A stretch of 64,000 nucleotides of DNA from Dinoroseobacter sp039192165 (GTDB taxonomy: Bacteria > Pseudomonadota > Alphaproteobacteria > Rhodobacterales > Rhodobacteraceae). Made by a program: the position numbers and the translations under genes. Shown here piece by piece: positions 52,477 through 60,702 of the stretch. Location of the stretch: assembly GCA_039192165.1 (NCBI GenBank), contig JBCCXD010000003.1, positions 347,153 through 411,152 of the forward strand, read 5' to 3'. The notes beneath the pieces are model-generated. The model did not search any database, had not been told where the DNA came from, and saw only the letters and a list, made by a program, of their open reading frames with translations. Numbering within the stretch: the first letter of the stretch is position 1; each line of letters opens with the position of its first letter.

Positions 52477-52512
52477 TTGGTTGCGCTAACTGGAATTTGG
52501 TTGCGCTAACTG
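52477..52512 (+). promoter_or_regulatory. Tandem operator-like repeat upstream of pckA
   Basis: TTGGTTGCGCTAACTG occurs twice, at 52477-52492 and 52497-52512, with a 20-base period. Each contains GGTTGCGCTAAC, ten of twelve positions matching the symmetric GTTAGCGCTAAC typical of LacI-family operators. Two helical turns apart, they would face the same side of DNA. LacI-type carbon regulators (PckR, CceR) control pckA in related bacteria. The remaining gap from chvI (52288-52656, 369 bases) shows no gene; it must hold the divergent promoters. Confidence 0.6.
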
Positions 52513-52656
52513 CGCAGAACAGTCCTGTTCCTCCTGTTATACTGCATGTTATACGGCGGCCTACGCATCAGACGGTGCGCTGTTAGCGAGGGGCTTTCGG
52601 CACACTTTCGGTTCCCGGTCGCGAGAGCGGCGCGTCACGAAGCAGGAGCTCAAAGC

Positions 52657-54255
52657 ATGGCAATTGGACGGGTGAATCCAGCGCACACGTTGGACGATCA
52701 GGGTATCAACGGGCTTGGGCGGGTGTACTACAACCTGATCGAACCGGCGCTGATCGAAGCAGCCCTCAAACGTGATGAAGGCGTGCTGGGTCGGGGTGGC
52801 ACTTTTCTTGTGGAGACGGGTAAATACACCGGTCGTTCTCCGAAGGATAAGCATGTCGTGAAAACCGCAAGTCTGGCGGACACGATCTGGTGGGAAAATA
52901 ACGCCGAAATGTCGCCCGAGGGCTTTGACGCGCTCTATGCAGACATGCTCGCGCACATGAAGGGCAAGGACTACTTCGTTCAGGACCTTTTTGGCGGGGC
53001 AGATCCAGCACATCGGTTGGATGTGCGCGTGGTCACAGAGCTTGCCTGGCACGGCCTATTCATCCGCCATCTTTTGCGGCGTCCAGAGCGCTCGGAACTC
53101 GACAGCTTTGTTCCTGATTTCACAATTATCAATTGTCCGAGCTTCAAAGCCGACCCGGAAAGACACGGGTGTCGGTCCGACACAGTCATCGCGCTGAATT
53201 TTGAGCGTAAGATGATCCTGATCGGTGGCACGGAATACGCAGGCGAGAACAAGAAATCCGTATTCACGTTGCTGAACTACATGTTGCCCGAGAAGGGCAT
53301 CATGCCGATGCACTGTTCCGCCAACCATGCGGTTGGCAATCCGGTCGATACAGCCGTTTTCTTCGGTTTGTCGGGCACAGGGAAAACCACGCTTTCGGCT
53401 GATCCAAACAGGGTACTGATTGGGGACGATGAGCATGGGTGGTCCGAGCGTGGCACGTTCAACTTTGAAGGCGGCTGCTATGCGAAAACCATCAACCTGA
53501 GTGCCGAGGCCGAGCCCGAGATTTTCGCCACGACCGAGAAGTTTGCAACCGTGATCGAAAACATGGTGTTCGATCCAGAAACACTGGCGCTTGATTTCGA
53601 AGATGACAGCCTGACTGCAAATATGCGCTGTGCTTACCCGCTTGAATATATCTCGAACGCTTCGGACAGCGCACTGGGCGGGCACCCGAAAAACATCATC
53701 ATGCTGACCTGCGATGCATTCGGAGTTTTGCCGCCAATTGCGCGCCTAACTCCCGCGCAGGCAATGTATCATTTCCTCTCCGGGTTTACCTCCAAGGTTG
53801 CAGGAACTGAGCGGGGTGTGACGGAGCCCACTCCCACTTTCTCGACATGCTTTGGCGCACCTTTCATGCCGCGCCGCCCTGAGATCTATGGAAAGCTGCT
53901 TCAGGAAAAAATAGCCAAACACGGCGCCACCTGCTGGCTTGTGAACACCGGCTGGACCGGTGGAGCCTACGGCACCGGTTCGCGCATGCCAATCAAGGCG
54001 ACCCGAGCGCTTTTGACAGCGGCACTTGATGGATCGCTGGCCGATGCAACCTTCCGCAAGGATGCAAATTTCGGCTTCGACGTGCCCGTAACGGTTGAAG
54101 GGGTGGACGCTAAACTTCTTGATCCGCGCAGCACGTGGACTGATGCCGCGGCCTACGATGCTCAGGCGCAGAAACTAGTTGAGATGTTTGCCGAAAACTT
54201 TGCCCAGTACGTGCCGTACATCGACGAAGACGTAAAAGCTGTCGCGATTGGCTAG
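52657..54255 (+). CDS. pckA: Phosphoenolpyruvate carboxykinase (ATP)
   Basis: 532-residue gluconeogenic enzyme converting oxaloacetate to PEP. Kinase-1a loop FFGLSGTGKTTLSADPNR, kinase-2 LIGDDEHGW, and GGTEYAGENKKSVFTLLNYM, MPMHCSANHAVG are family blocks. AGGAG stands ten bases before ATG 52657; the longer frame upstream is not conserved. Adjacent to chvGI-hprK, as in many alphaproteobacteria, linking gluconeogenesis with that regulatory circuit. Confidence 0.98.
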   Translation: MAIGRVNPAHTLDDQGINGLGRVYYNLIEPALIEAALKRDEGVLGRGGTFLVETGKYTGRSPKDKHVVKTASLADTIWWENNAEMSPEGFDALYADMLAHMKGKDYFVQDLFGGADPAHRLDVRVVTELAWHGLFIRHLLRRPERSELDSFVPDFTIINCPSFKADPERHGCRSDTVIALNFERKMILIGGTEYAGENKKSVFTLLNYMLPEKGIMPMHCSANHAVGNPVDTAVFFGLSGTGKTTLSADPNRVLIGDDEHGWSERGTFNFEGGCYAKTINLSAEAEPEIFATTEKFATVIENMVFDPETLALDFEDDSLTANMRCAYPLEYISNASDSALGGHPKNIIMLTCDAFGVLPPIARLTPAQAMYHFLSGFTSKVAGTERGVTEPTPTFSTCFGAPFMPRRPEIYGKLLQEKIAKHGATCWLVNTGWTGGAYGTGSRMPIKATRALLTAALDGSLADATFRKDANFGFDVPVTVEGVDAKLLDPRSTWTDAAAYDAQAQKLVEMFAENFAQYVPYIDEDVKAVAIG

Positions 54256-54277
54256 GGTTCTCGAAGCTCTGAATGTC

Positions 54278-54694
54278 TCAACCAGTGCTGGGGTCTTTTG
54301 ATTGCACGCTGGCGTATTTGTCGCCCACTTCTTCGCGCAGAGGGTGCGTGTCGTAATAGATCAGCAACTTCGAAAATTGCCCGTCTGGCGCAAAGTGGAA
54401 CAGATCTACCCCTTCGAAACTTATGTTTTCACCGCTGGCAAGCGTCCAGTCGTACCGGAAGTGTCCTGCAGCAGATGTTCCGTCAGCATTCAAGAGCACA
54501 TCGTGCAGGGTAAGTCTGCTTGCATTGGAGGCTGCCGCTAATTTCGTGAAGAAATCCGTTGCCGCCATAACCCCCAGAAAAGGCGACAAGACTGTTGCTC
54601 CGTCCGCAAAAAGACCAAGGATCGCGTCAGTGTCGCCCGCGGTCAGCGCTGAAAAATATGCCTGTACCTGTGCCTTCTTTTCCTCGAAGCTCAC
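54278..54694 (-). CDS. Nuclear transport factor 2 (SnoaL-like) fold protein
   Basis: 138-residue NTF2-fold protein: KAQVQAYFSALTAGDTDAIL, GLFADGATVLSPFLGVMAAT, HFRYDWTLASGENISFEGVD, LFHFAPDGQFSKLLIYYDT. Such proteins may be small isomerases, hydrolases or ligand binders. Its start overlaps the hbd stop (ATGA), so it is co-expressed with 3-hydroxybutyryl-CoA dehydrogenase, but no substrate can be read. Confidence 0.8.
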   Translation of the reverse strand: MSFEEKKAQVQAYFSALTAGDTDAILGLFADGATVLSPFLGVMAATDFFTKLAAASNASRLTLHDVLLNADGTSAAGHFRYDWTLASGENISFEGVDLFHFAPDGQFSKLLIYYDTHPLREEVGDKYASVQSKDPSTG

Positions 54695-55566
54695 CGCGTC
54701 GGAACCGGCGTGTCGCCGCGGTAGTCATAAAAGCCGCGTTGCGTTTTGCGCCCTAGCCAGCCTGCCTCGACATACTTTGTGAGCAGTGGGCAGGGGCGGT
54801 ACTTTGTGTCCGCCAGACCATCATGCAGTACGTTCATAATTGCCAGACAGGTATCTAGTCCGATAAAATCGGCCAGCTCCAGCGGACCCATCGGGTGGTT
54901 CGCACCCAGCTTCATTGACTCGTCGATCGACCGCACACTACCGACGCCCTCATACAGAGTATAAACTGCCTCGTTGATCATCGGCATAAGGATACGGTTC
55001 ACGATGAACGCGGGAAAATCCTCGGCGCTTGCGGCAGTTTTGCCCAGCTGTTCAACGACACCGTGAAGGGTCTTGTAAGTCTGCTCGTCCGTCGCAATTC
55101 CCCGGATCAGTTCCACCAGCTGCATTACAGGCACCGGGTTCATGAAGTGGAACCCCATAAACTTCTCGGGCCGGTCAGTGCGGCTCGCCAGGCGGGTGAT
55201 CGAAATGGACGAGGTATTGGAGGTCAGGATCGTGGTTGGTTTGAGATGCGGTAAAAGATCTTCGAAGATTGCCGACTTGACCGTCTCCCGTTCCGTTGCC
55301 GCTTCGATAACCAAGTCCGTTGAGCCCAGTTCGGAGAGGGTCAGGGTCGTGTTGATCCGTTTCAGGGCGGCATCCGCAGCTTTCTGATCGATTTTGCCCC
55401 GGCTCGTCTGACGATCGAGGTTCTTGCGGATCAGCCCCAGGGCCTTGTCCAGCGCTTCCTGGCTGACATCGGTCAGGTGTACGTCGAACCCTGACAGCGC
55501 GAATACATGGGCGATGCCGTTGCCCATTTGTCCGGCGCCGATTACGCCAACCGATTTGATGTCCAT
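54691..55566 (-). CDS. hbd: 3-hydroxybutyryl-CoA dehydrogenase
   Basis: 291-residue NAD(P)-dependent enzyme. SVGVIGAGQMGNGIAHVFAL is the Rossmann loop, then DLVIEAATERETVKSAIFED, SNTSSISITRLASRTDRPEK, catalytic His in FMGFHFMNPVPVMQLVELIR, and C-terminal NHPMGPLELADFIGLDTCLA. Acts in acetyl-CoA/crotonyl-CoA interconversion, the entry of the ethylmalonyl-CoA pathway or butyrate and PHB metabolism. Close to etfBA. Confidence 0.95.
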   Translation of the reverse strand: MDIKSVGVIGAGQMGNGIAHVFALSGFDVHLTDVSQEALDKALGLIRKNLDRQTSRGKIDQKAADAALKRINTTLTLSELGSTDLVIEAATERETVKSAIFEDLLPHLKPTTILTSNTSSISITRLASRTDRPEKFMGFHFMNPVPVMQLVELIRGIATDEQTYKTLHGVVEQLGKTAASAEDFPAFIVNRILMPMINEAVYTLYEGVGSVRSIDESMKLGANHPMGPLELADFIGLDTCLAIMNVLHDGLADTKYRPCPLLTKYVEAGWLGRKTQRGFYDYRGDTPVPTR

Positions 55567-55740
55567 GTCAGCCCCACCTGATCGCTTTGGCGCGGAGTTT
55601 ACGCGCGGCGGAGCAGCAAGTGCAAGGTGCGATGCCCTTATGAAACTCGATTAAAAATTTATGAAAAATAGAGGTTTAGCCTTTCCTCAAGGCTTCAGCC
55701 CGAAATTGGGCATGGGTGAGTCTTGAACAAGGTGGCGACC

Positions 55741-56589
55741 ATGAGCGTTCTGCATCATGGCGCGGACGCAATGGGGTATGCGCCGTGCTATTACGAAGAT
55801 ATCGGTGTTCCGTTCCGAGGGCCAAAACGCGATCTGAACGGTGCGTATATCGCCTGCCTCGGGGGCGCGGGCATGTTCGGAAAGTTCATACCACAAGCGC
55901 TGCCTGACTTGCTTGAGCTGGGCGTCGGGCTCCCCGCGGTGAATCTGGCGCAAGTCAATGGCGGGGTAGATTTCATGTCGAACCCGGACATTATTGCGAT
56001 CGCGCAACGCGCCGAGTGCGCTGTTGTCGATCTCGTGGGGGCGCATAATCTGTCCAACCGGTTCTACAAAGTGCATCCACGTCGCAATGACCGCGTCGTC
56101 TCCGGTACCTCTGTGCTCCGGGAGGTGTTCCCGTCGCTTGATCTGTCGGACGTGCACTTCACGCGACATTTATTGACGCAGATGCAAGACACCAGCCCCC
56201 GGCGCACGGAAACGGTGATCGAGGAGCTTCAGCACTGCTGGCTGGAGAAGATGCAGGCCTTCCTGTCACAGATGTCAGGCCCGGTCATTCTTTTGTGGAT
56301 GGGTGGTGTTGCGGTTCCTGAGCGAGCCGGGGATCCCTCGAGCAGGTTGCCTTTCGTCGATTTCCGAATGGTAACCGAAATCGCGCAATCAGTATCCGAT
56401 CTGATCGTTATCGACGGACAGGACCTGCACGCGTCTTGTACCGAGCTGAAACTGCCGGAACGCTACAAACCGCAAGCGAAGCTGTTGCCTTCAGCGCAAG
56501 AGATCGCTGTCGCCGCAAATCAAGTTATCCACAGGATCACGCGACAGGGCTTTGTGGGCGCCCCTCGATCAGACCTGAGAGCTGGCTGA
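55741..56589 (+). CDS. DUF6473 protein
   Basis: 282-residue protein of DUF6473: MGYAPCYYEDIGVPFRGPKR near the start, YIACLGGAGMFGKFIPQALP, AQVNGGVDFMSNPDIIAIAQ, RNDRVVSGTSVLREVFPSLD, and VILLWMGGVAVP. The GxxxxFGKF loop looks like an SGNH-like or nucleotide-binding turn, but no catalytic triad is clear. ATG 55741 has AAGGTGG upstream; a TTG at 55723 is in frame. Function unknown. It has a strong terminator. Confidence 0.75.
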   Translation: MSVLHHGADAMGYAPCYYEDIGVPFRGPKRDLNGAYIACLGGAGMFGKFIPQALPDLLELGVGLPAVNLAQVNGGVDFMSNPDIIAIAQRAECAVVDLVGAHNLSNRFYKVHPRRNDRVVSGTSVLREVFPSLDLSDVHFTRHLLTQMQDTSPRRTETVIEELQHCWLEKMQAFLSQMSGPVILLWMGGVAVPERAGDPSSRLPFVDFRMVTEIAQSVSDLIVIDGQDLHASCTELKLPERYKPQAKLLPSAQEIAVAANQVIHRITRQGFVGAPRSDLRAG

Positions 56590-56606
56590 CCCGGGTTTGC
56601 GAAGAA

Positions 56607-56632
56607 AAAGGCCCGCGGAAGCGGGCCTTTTC
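56607..56632. terminator. Bidirectional terminator between DUF6473 and etfA
   Basis: AAAGGCCCGC (56607-56616), loop GGAA, GCGGGCCTTT (56621-56630) is a perfect ten-pair stem with A-run before and T-run after, so it can end transcription from both converging genes. Confidence 0.9.
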
Positions 56633-56657
56633 GGGTTTAAACCAGCAATTGTTAGGT

Positions 56658-57587
56658 TCAGCCTAACTTGTCAGTCAGTTCAGGGACAGCTTCGAACAGG
56701 TCGGCCACAAGACCGTAGTCTGCCACCTGGAAGATCGGTGCTTCCTCATCCTTGTTGATCGCAACAATCACTTTGCTGTCCTTCATGCCTGCAAGATGCT
56801 GGATCGCACCCGAAATGCCGACAGCAATATAGAGCTCAGGGGCAACAACCTTGCCGGTCTGGCCGACCTGCCAGTCGTTCGGAGCGTAACCTGAGTCGAC
56901 TGCAGCCCGGGACGCACCGACCGCCGCGCCCAGTTTGTCGGCCAGGCTTTCGATAATCGCGAATTGTTCTTCCGAGCCCACGCCGCGTCCACCAGACACT
57001 ACAACACCTGCCGAGGTCAGTTCCGGACGGTCGCTTTCCGCCACCTTGTCTTCGACCCAACTCGACAGGCCCGATGCGGCTGGCGCAGTCGCATCTTCGA
57101 CCGGAGCAGAACCACCCGTGCCTGCTGCATCGAACGTTGAGGTCCTGAAGGTGATGACCTTCTTCGCGTCGCTGGATTTCACGGTTTGGATCGCGTTGCC
57201 CGCATAGATCGGACGCTGGAACGTGTCGGCGTCGACCACTGCCACGACCTCAGAGATGACCATCGAATCCAGCAAAGCGGCGACGCGAGGGATGATATTC
57301 TTGGCATCCGTCGTCGCTGGCGCGACAATGTGCGAATAGTCTCCGGACAAACCGACAATCAGGTCCGCGGTGGCTTCCGCCAAACGGTGGCCCAGGCTGT
57401 CGCCTTCGGCTACGAGCACCTTCGAAACGCCCTCGATTGTGGCGGCTTCCGCGGCCGCGTCCTTGGCCGAGGCCCCGGCACACAGCACGGTCACATCGCC
57501 CAGGGCTTTCGCCGCTGTTACGGCCTTGGCAGTCGCGTCCATCGACAACGCGCCTGAGGTCACTTCTGCGAGAAGAAGAACAGCCAT
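56658..57587 (-). CDS. etfA: Electron transfer flavoprotein subunit alpha
   Basis: 309-residue α subunit. The C-terminal FAD domain has VVSGGRGVGSEEQFAIIESL, AAVGASRAAVDSGYAPNDWQ, VGQTGKVVAPELYIAVGISG and AIQHLAGMKDSKVIVAINKD. It collects electrons from acyl-CoA dehydrogenases (such as the one at 44-46 kb) for ETF-ubiquinone oxidoreductase. Its start overlaps the etfB stop by one base. Confidence 0.97.
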   Translation of the reverse strand: MAVLLLAEVTSGALSMDATAKAVTAAKALGDVTVLCAGASAKDAAAEAATIEGVSKVLVAEGDSLGHRLAEATADLIVGLSGDYSHIVAPATTDAKNIIPRVAALLDSMVISEVVAVVDADTFQRPIYAGNAIQTVKSSDAKKVITFRTSTFDAAGTGGSAPVEDATAPAASGLSSWVEDKVAESDRPELTSAGVVVSGGRGVGSEEQFAIIESLADKLGAAVGASRAAVDSGYAPNDWQVGQTGKVVAPELYIAVGISGAIQHLAGMKDSKVIVAINKDEEAPIFQVADYGLVADLFEAVPELTDKLG

Positions 57588-58345
57588 TATACAGCCCCCG
57601 CTTCTTTGAGTTTGCTGACAAGCTCCTCGACAGAGCCCACTTTGATGCCCGCCTGGCGTTCTTCTGGCTCAGCGGTACTGACAATCTCAAGCCGCGGAGC
57701 GACGTCGACGCCGTAATCGGCGGGTGTTTTCTCGTCGAGCGGCTTTTTCTTTGCCTTCATGATATTGGGCAGCGACGCATAGCGCGGCTCGTTCAGGCGC
57801 AGGTCTGCCGTCACGATGGCCGGCATTTTGACTTCAATAGTCTGTAAACCGCCATCCACTTCGCGGGTGACCTTGGCGCTTTCGCCCTCGATCTCCACTT
57901 CGGAGGCAAAGGTGGCCTGAGACCATCCCAGAAGCGCTGACAGCATCTGGCCGGTGGCGTTCATGTCATTGTCGATAGCCTGTTTGCCGCAAAGAATGAG
58001 ACCGGGCTGCTCGTCTTCTGCCACTTTCGCCAGAAGCTTTGCCACCGCCAGAGGCTCGATGTCGGTGTGCACATCATCAGCAGCAACGATCAGGATCGCC
58101 CGATCCGCACCCATTGCAAGCGCGGTGCGTAGGGTTTCCTGTGCTTGCTTGACGCCGATGGAGACAGCAACGACTTCCGATGCCGCCCCTTTTTCCTTAA
58201 GGCGGATCGCCTCTTCTACGGCAATTTCGTCAAATGGGTTCATGGACATTTTGACGTTGGCCAGATCGACACCGCTGCCGTCCGTTTTGACACGGACCTT
58301 CACGTTGTAGTCGATCACGCGTTTTACAGGTACCAGGACCTTCAT
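57587..58345 (-). CDS. etfB: Electron transfer flavoprotein subunit beta
   Basis: 252-residue β subunit with MKVLVPVKRVIDYNVKVRVK, KMSMNPFDEIAVEEAIRLKE, ILCGKQAIDNDMNATGQMLS and the AMP-binding/recognition loop DLRLNEPRYASLPNIMKAKK. ATG 58345 with AGGAG upstream is the canonical start; a start seven codons earlier is not conserved. Confidence 0.97.
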   Translation of the reverse strand: MKVLVPVKRVIDYNVKVRVKTDGSGVDLANVKMSMNPFDEIAVEEAIRLKEKGAASEVVAVSIGVKQAQETLRTALAMGADRAILIVAADDVHTDIEPLAVAKLLAKVAEDEQPGLILCGKQAIDNDMNATGQMLSALLGWSQATFASEVEIEGESAKVTREVDGGLQTIEVKMPAIVTADLRLNEPRYASLPNIMKAKKKPLDEKTPADYGVDVAPRLEIVSTAEPEERQAGIKVGSVEELVSKLKEAGAV

Positions 58346-58450
58346 GTGCGTATCTCTCCTGATCAATGCGGCGCCTGTCCGGGCAGACGCGGGAAATTCA
58401 TCGATGTTGCAATACCCGAGCTAGACCTCGTGCAACAGAGAAAAAACAGC

Positions 58451-58479
58451 CGCAGCGTGCATAAGACGCGGCGTTTTTT
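58451..58479. terminator. Terminator-like hairpin between divergent etfB and the VOC gene
   Basis: CGCAGCGT (58451-58458) and ACGCGGCG (58466-58473) pair with one mismatch and are followed by TTTTTT; an A-run (58441-58446) lies on the other side, so it works on paper in both directions. No gene ends here, so it may terminate a short RNA or act as an attenuator for the VOC gene 31 bases on. Confidence 0.5.
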
Positions 58480-58509
58480 GGTAAAGTGCGCGCAACTATG
58501 GAGGTTCTG

Positions 58510-58881
58510 GTGGAGAAAGTCACAGGGATCGGTGGTATTTTTGTACGCTCACGCGCACCGGAAGCTCTTGCGCTGTGGTACCGGGATGTTCTTGGCGTTC
58601 CATTGTCGCCGGCGGATAAAGACGACAAACCCTGGGTTTCGCAGACGGGAGTAACTATTTTTGCGCCCTTCTCTGCGGACACCGACTATTTCCCGACGCG
58701 ACAACAGGTTATGTTAAATTTCCGTGTCGCGGATCTTGCCGCAATGCTGCAGCAAGTGCGCCACTCGGGAATGCACGTTTTTAATGAGCAGGAAATGGAC
58801 GGTGTCGGCCGGTTTGCTCATGTCTGTGATCCCGATGGAAATGTGATTGAACTTTGGGAACCAGAGCCCTCGCCGATCTAG
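58510..58881 (+). CDS. VOC (glyoxalase/bleomycin resistance) family protein
   Basis: 123-residue βαβββ metal-binding fold protein: KVTGIGGIFVRSRAPEALAL, WYRDVLGVPLSP, GVTIFAPFSADTDYF, and the end GRFAHVCDPDGNVIELWEPE with the metal-ligand Glu. GGAGG six bases before GTG 58510 decides the start, although an ATG at 58498 lies in the same frame and coincides with that site. Substrate unknown. Ends 15 bases before the PduO gene coming the other way. Confidence 0.85.
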   Translation: MEKVTGIGGIFVRSRAPEALALWYRDVLGVPLSPADKDDKPWVSQTGVTIFAPFSADTDYFPTRQQVMLNFRVADLAAMLQQVRHSGMHVFNEQEMDGVGRFAHVCDPDGNVIELWEPEPSPI

Positions 58882-58896
58882 CTCTGGCCGATCCCC

Positions 58897-59469
58897 TTAC
58901 CGGTTCGCTCCAGGCACCCACAAAACATCTGCCTTCCCGTCATCATTTGCGATGCGGGAAGCCACAAAAAACCAGTCACTTAAGCGATTGAGGTATTTGA
59001 CGGCTGCCGGGTTGATCGCTTCCATTGTCGCCAGCTCAACGCCCAATCGCTCTGCCCGTCGCGAGACAGTTCGGCACAGATGCAAATGTGCGGCCAGAGA
59101 CGAGCCGCCGGGAAGTATGAACGAGCGCAACGGCTCAAGCGCCGCGTTCATTGCGTCGATCTCACTTTCCAGACGTGTGACCTGTGCTTCTGTGACCCGC
59201 AAAGGCGGATAGTCCGATTCTGCGTCTTTCTCCATATCAGGCCGGCAGAGATCGGCCCCGAGATCGAAGAGATCGTTCTGGATCATCGCAAGGCGGTCAT
59301 CCATCTCGCCTTGCGCGTGCAGCCGGGCCATCCCGACTGTTGCATTGGTCTCGTCAACTGTCCCGTACGCCGTCACCCGCATGGAGTGCTTGGCAACACG
59401 CGCGCCATTGCCGAGCGCAGTCTCGCCTGCGTCGCCGGTCTTTGTGTAGATTTTGTTGAGAACGACCAT
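58897..59469 (-). CDS. ATP:cob(I)alamin adenosyltransferase, PduO type
   Basis: 190-residue PduO-family (CobO-unrelated) enzyme that adds the 5'-deoxyadenosyl ligand. KIYTKTGDAGETALGNGARV at the start binds ATP; ALEPLRSFILPGGSSLAAHL, HLCRTVSRRAERLGVEL and the final KYLNRLSDWFFVASRI are the family marks. It makes the coenzyme needed by the B12-dependent mutases of the ethylmalonyl-CoA pathway. Three bases behind the twin-membrane gene on the same strand. Confidence 0.95.
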   Translation of the reverse strand: MVVLNKIYTKTGDAGETALGNGARVAKHSMRVTAYGTVDETNATVGMARLHAQGEMDDRLAMIQNDLFDLGADLCRPDMEKDAESDYPPLRVTEAQVTRLESEIDAMNAALEPLRSFILPGGSSLAAHLHLCRTVSRRAERLGVELATMEAINPAAVKYLNRLSDWFFVASRIANDDGKADVLWVPGANR

Positions 59470-59472
59470 GAC

Positions 59473-59685
59473 CTATCCTGCTCCTGTTTGCCGCCGCAGG
59501 AAGACAAAAAGGAGGATCAGCAGAACAGCGATGAACTGCGCGTAGATCCTCCACCGCATGACCTTATTGGCGTGCTTTTTGTTGAACTCTCCGCCCTTTG
59601 CAAAGCCACCGATGCCAAACATCAGGATGGCCACCACGACCAGCATGGCGACGGCCATGATAATAAACAGCGGATCTTCCAGCAT
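59473..59685 (-). CDS. Twin transmembrane (HIG1-like) protein
   Basis: 70 residues with two helices, PLFIIMAVAMLVVVAILMFG and YAQFIAVLLILLFVFL, joined by a basic loop (KGGEFNKKHANKVMRWR). It matches the small HIG1/twin-membrane proteins of alphaproteobacteria. It is cotranscribed with the PduO gene (three-base gap). Role unknown; in mitochondria HIG1 proteins accompany respiratory complexes. Confidence 0.75.
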   Translation of the reverse strand: MLEDPLFIIMAVAMLVVVAILMFGIGGFAKGGEFNKKHANKVMRWRIYAQFIAVLLILLFVFLRRQTGAG

Positions 59686-59767
59686 TCTCTGTCCCCCGGG
59701 GCGTCTTGTGTGGTGCGGCGCAACCTAAGGCGCGTTTCCGGAAAAGCGAAGGCAGCCGCGAGGTTTT

Positions 59768-60598
59768 TTAAGCCGACTTGCGCAGAAGACGGTCAAGTGC
59801 GCGCGTCGACAGCAAGCGCCGTGCCCAACCCATTATGTAGGTCGCGGTTGTCACGTAATAGCGTGGACGTGGGCGCGGGGCCTCGAGTGCATGGATCAGT
59901 TTCGCTGTCACTGCTGATGGTGGCAGCTCGAATGTGTCTGGTCCGCGGTCTTCATAAAGCCGTTTGATCAGGGATTTCTCGTAAAGCGCCTTGCGGGGCG
60001 ACGCCTGCCAGTCGATCCAGCGCTCGAAATGCGGAATGGAATTCTGCCTTATGAGCGTGGTGATCGGGCCGGGTTCAATGAGTACAACTTCGATCCCCGT
60101 GTCTTGCATCTCAAGGCGTAGTGTGTCGGTCAGCGCCTCGAGCGCAAACTTGGTGGAAACATAGGCCGCCCGCCAGCGCAATGTCACAAACCCCAGGACG
60201 GACGAGCATTGGATAATGCGCCCAGTGCCCTGCTTGCGCATCACCGGGATGACCTGCCTGGTTAACTCGTGCCAGCCAAAAAAGTTCGCCTCAAAAATCG
60301 CGCGCAAGGCGTCTGTGGGCAGGTCCTCAACAGCACCCGGGGTCCCGTGTGCCCCATTGTTGAACAAAGCGTCGAGCGTTCCCCCCGTGGCCTCGAGCAC
60401 TGCTGCCAGACCGCTGTCGATGCTGGTTTGCTTGGTGTAGTCGATACACGGGCTCTCAAACCCTTCGGCCCGCAGGCGTTCGCAGTCTTTTTCCTGACGG
60501 CAAGCGGCAAAGACGCGCCACCCGCGGTCGCGCAGGGTGCGGGCCGCATCAAGGCCAATGCCTGAGGAACATCCAGTGATCAGAATTGACTTGGTCAT
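59768..60598 (-). CDS. Short-chain dehydrogenase/reductase
   Basis: 276-residue SDR. NAD(P) loop ILITGCSSGIGLDAARTLRD at the N-terminus, NNGAHGTPGAVED in place of NNAG, Ser in IIQCSSVLGFVTLRW, and catalytic YVSTKFALEAL (YxxxK). The C-terminal part carries a hydrophobic patch and a basic end (AWARRLL-like). Substrate unknown, possibly retinol/steroid-type lipids judged by group, not by proof. Confidence 0.88.
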   Translation of the reverse strand: MTKSILITGCSSGIGLDAARTLRDRGWRVFAACRQEKDCERLRAEGFESPCIDYTKQTSIDSGLAAVLEATGGTLDALFNNGAHGTPGAVEDLPTDALRAIFEANFFGWHELTRQVIPVMRKQGTGRIIQCSSVLGFVTLRWRAAYVSTKFALEALTDTLRLEMQDTGIEVVLIEPGPITTLIRQNSIPHFERWIDWQASPRKALYEKSLIKRLYEDRGPDTFELPPSAVTAKLIHALEAPRPRPRYYVTTATYIMGWARRLLSTRALDRLLRKSA

Positions 60599-60702
60599 TT
60601 AGCGGACGCTAGGGCGCCGAAGGGACAGCGGCAAGCGGCTATTTTTGCCCAGTTTTGCAACCGTAGCTTTACGGCTGCCCGACGCACGGCTACACAGCAT
60701 CT

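Noticed and set aside
60266..60565. Plus-strand ORFs opposite the SDR gene
   Set aside because: Antisense shadows of a gene with all SDR motifs.
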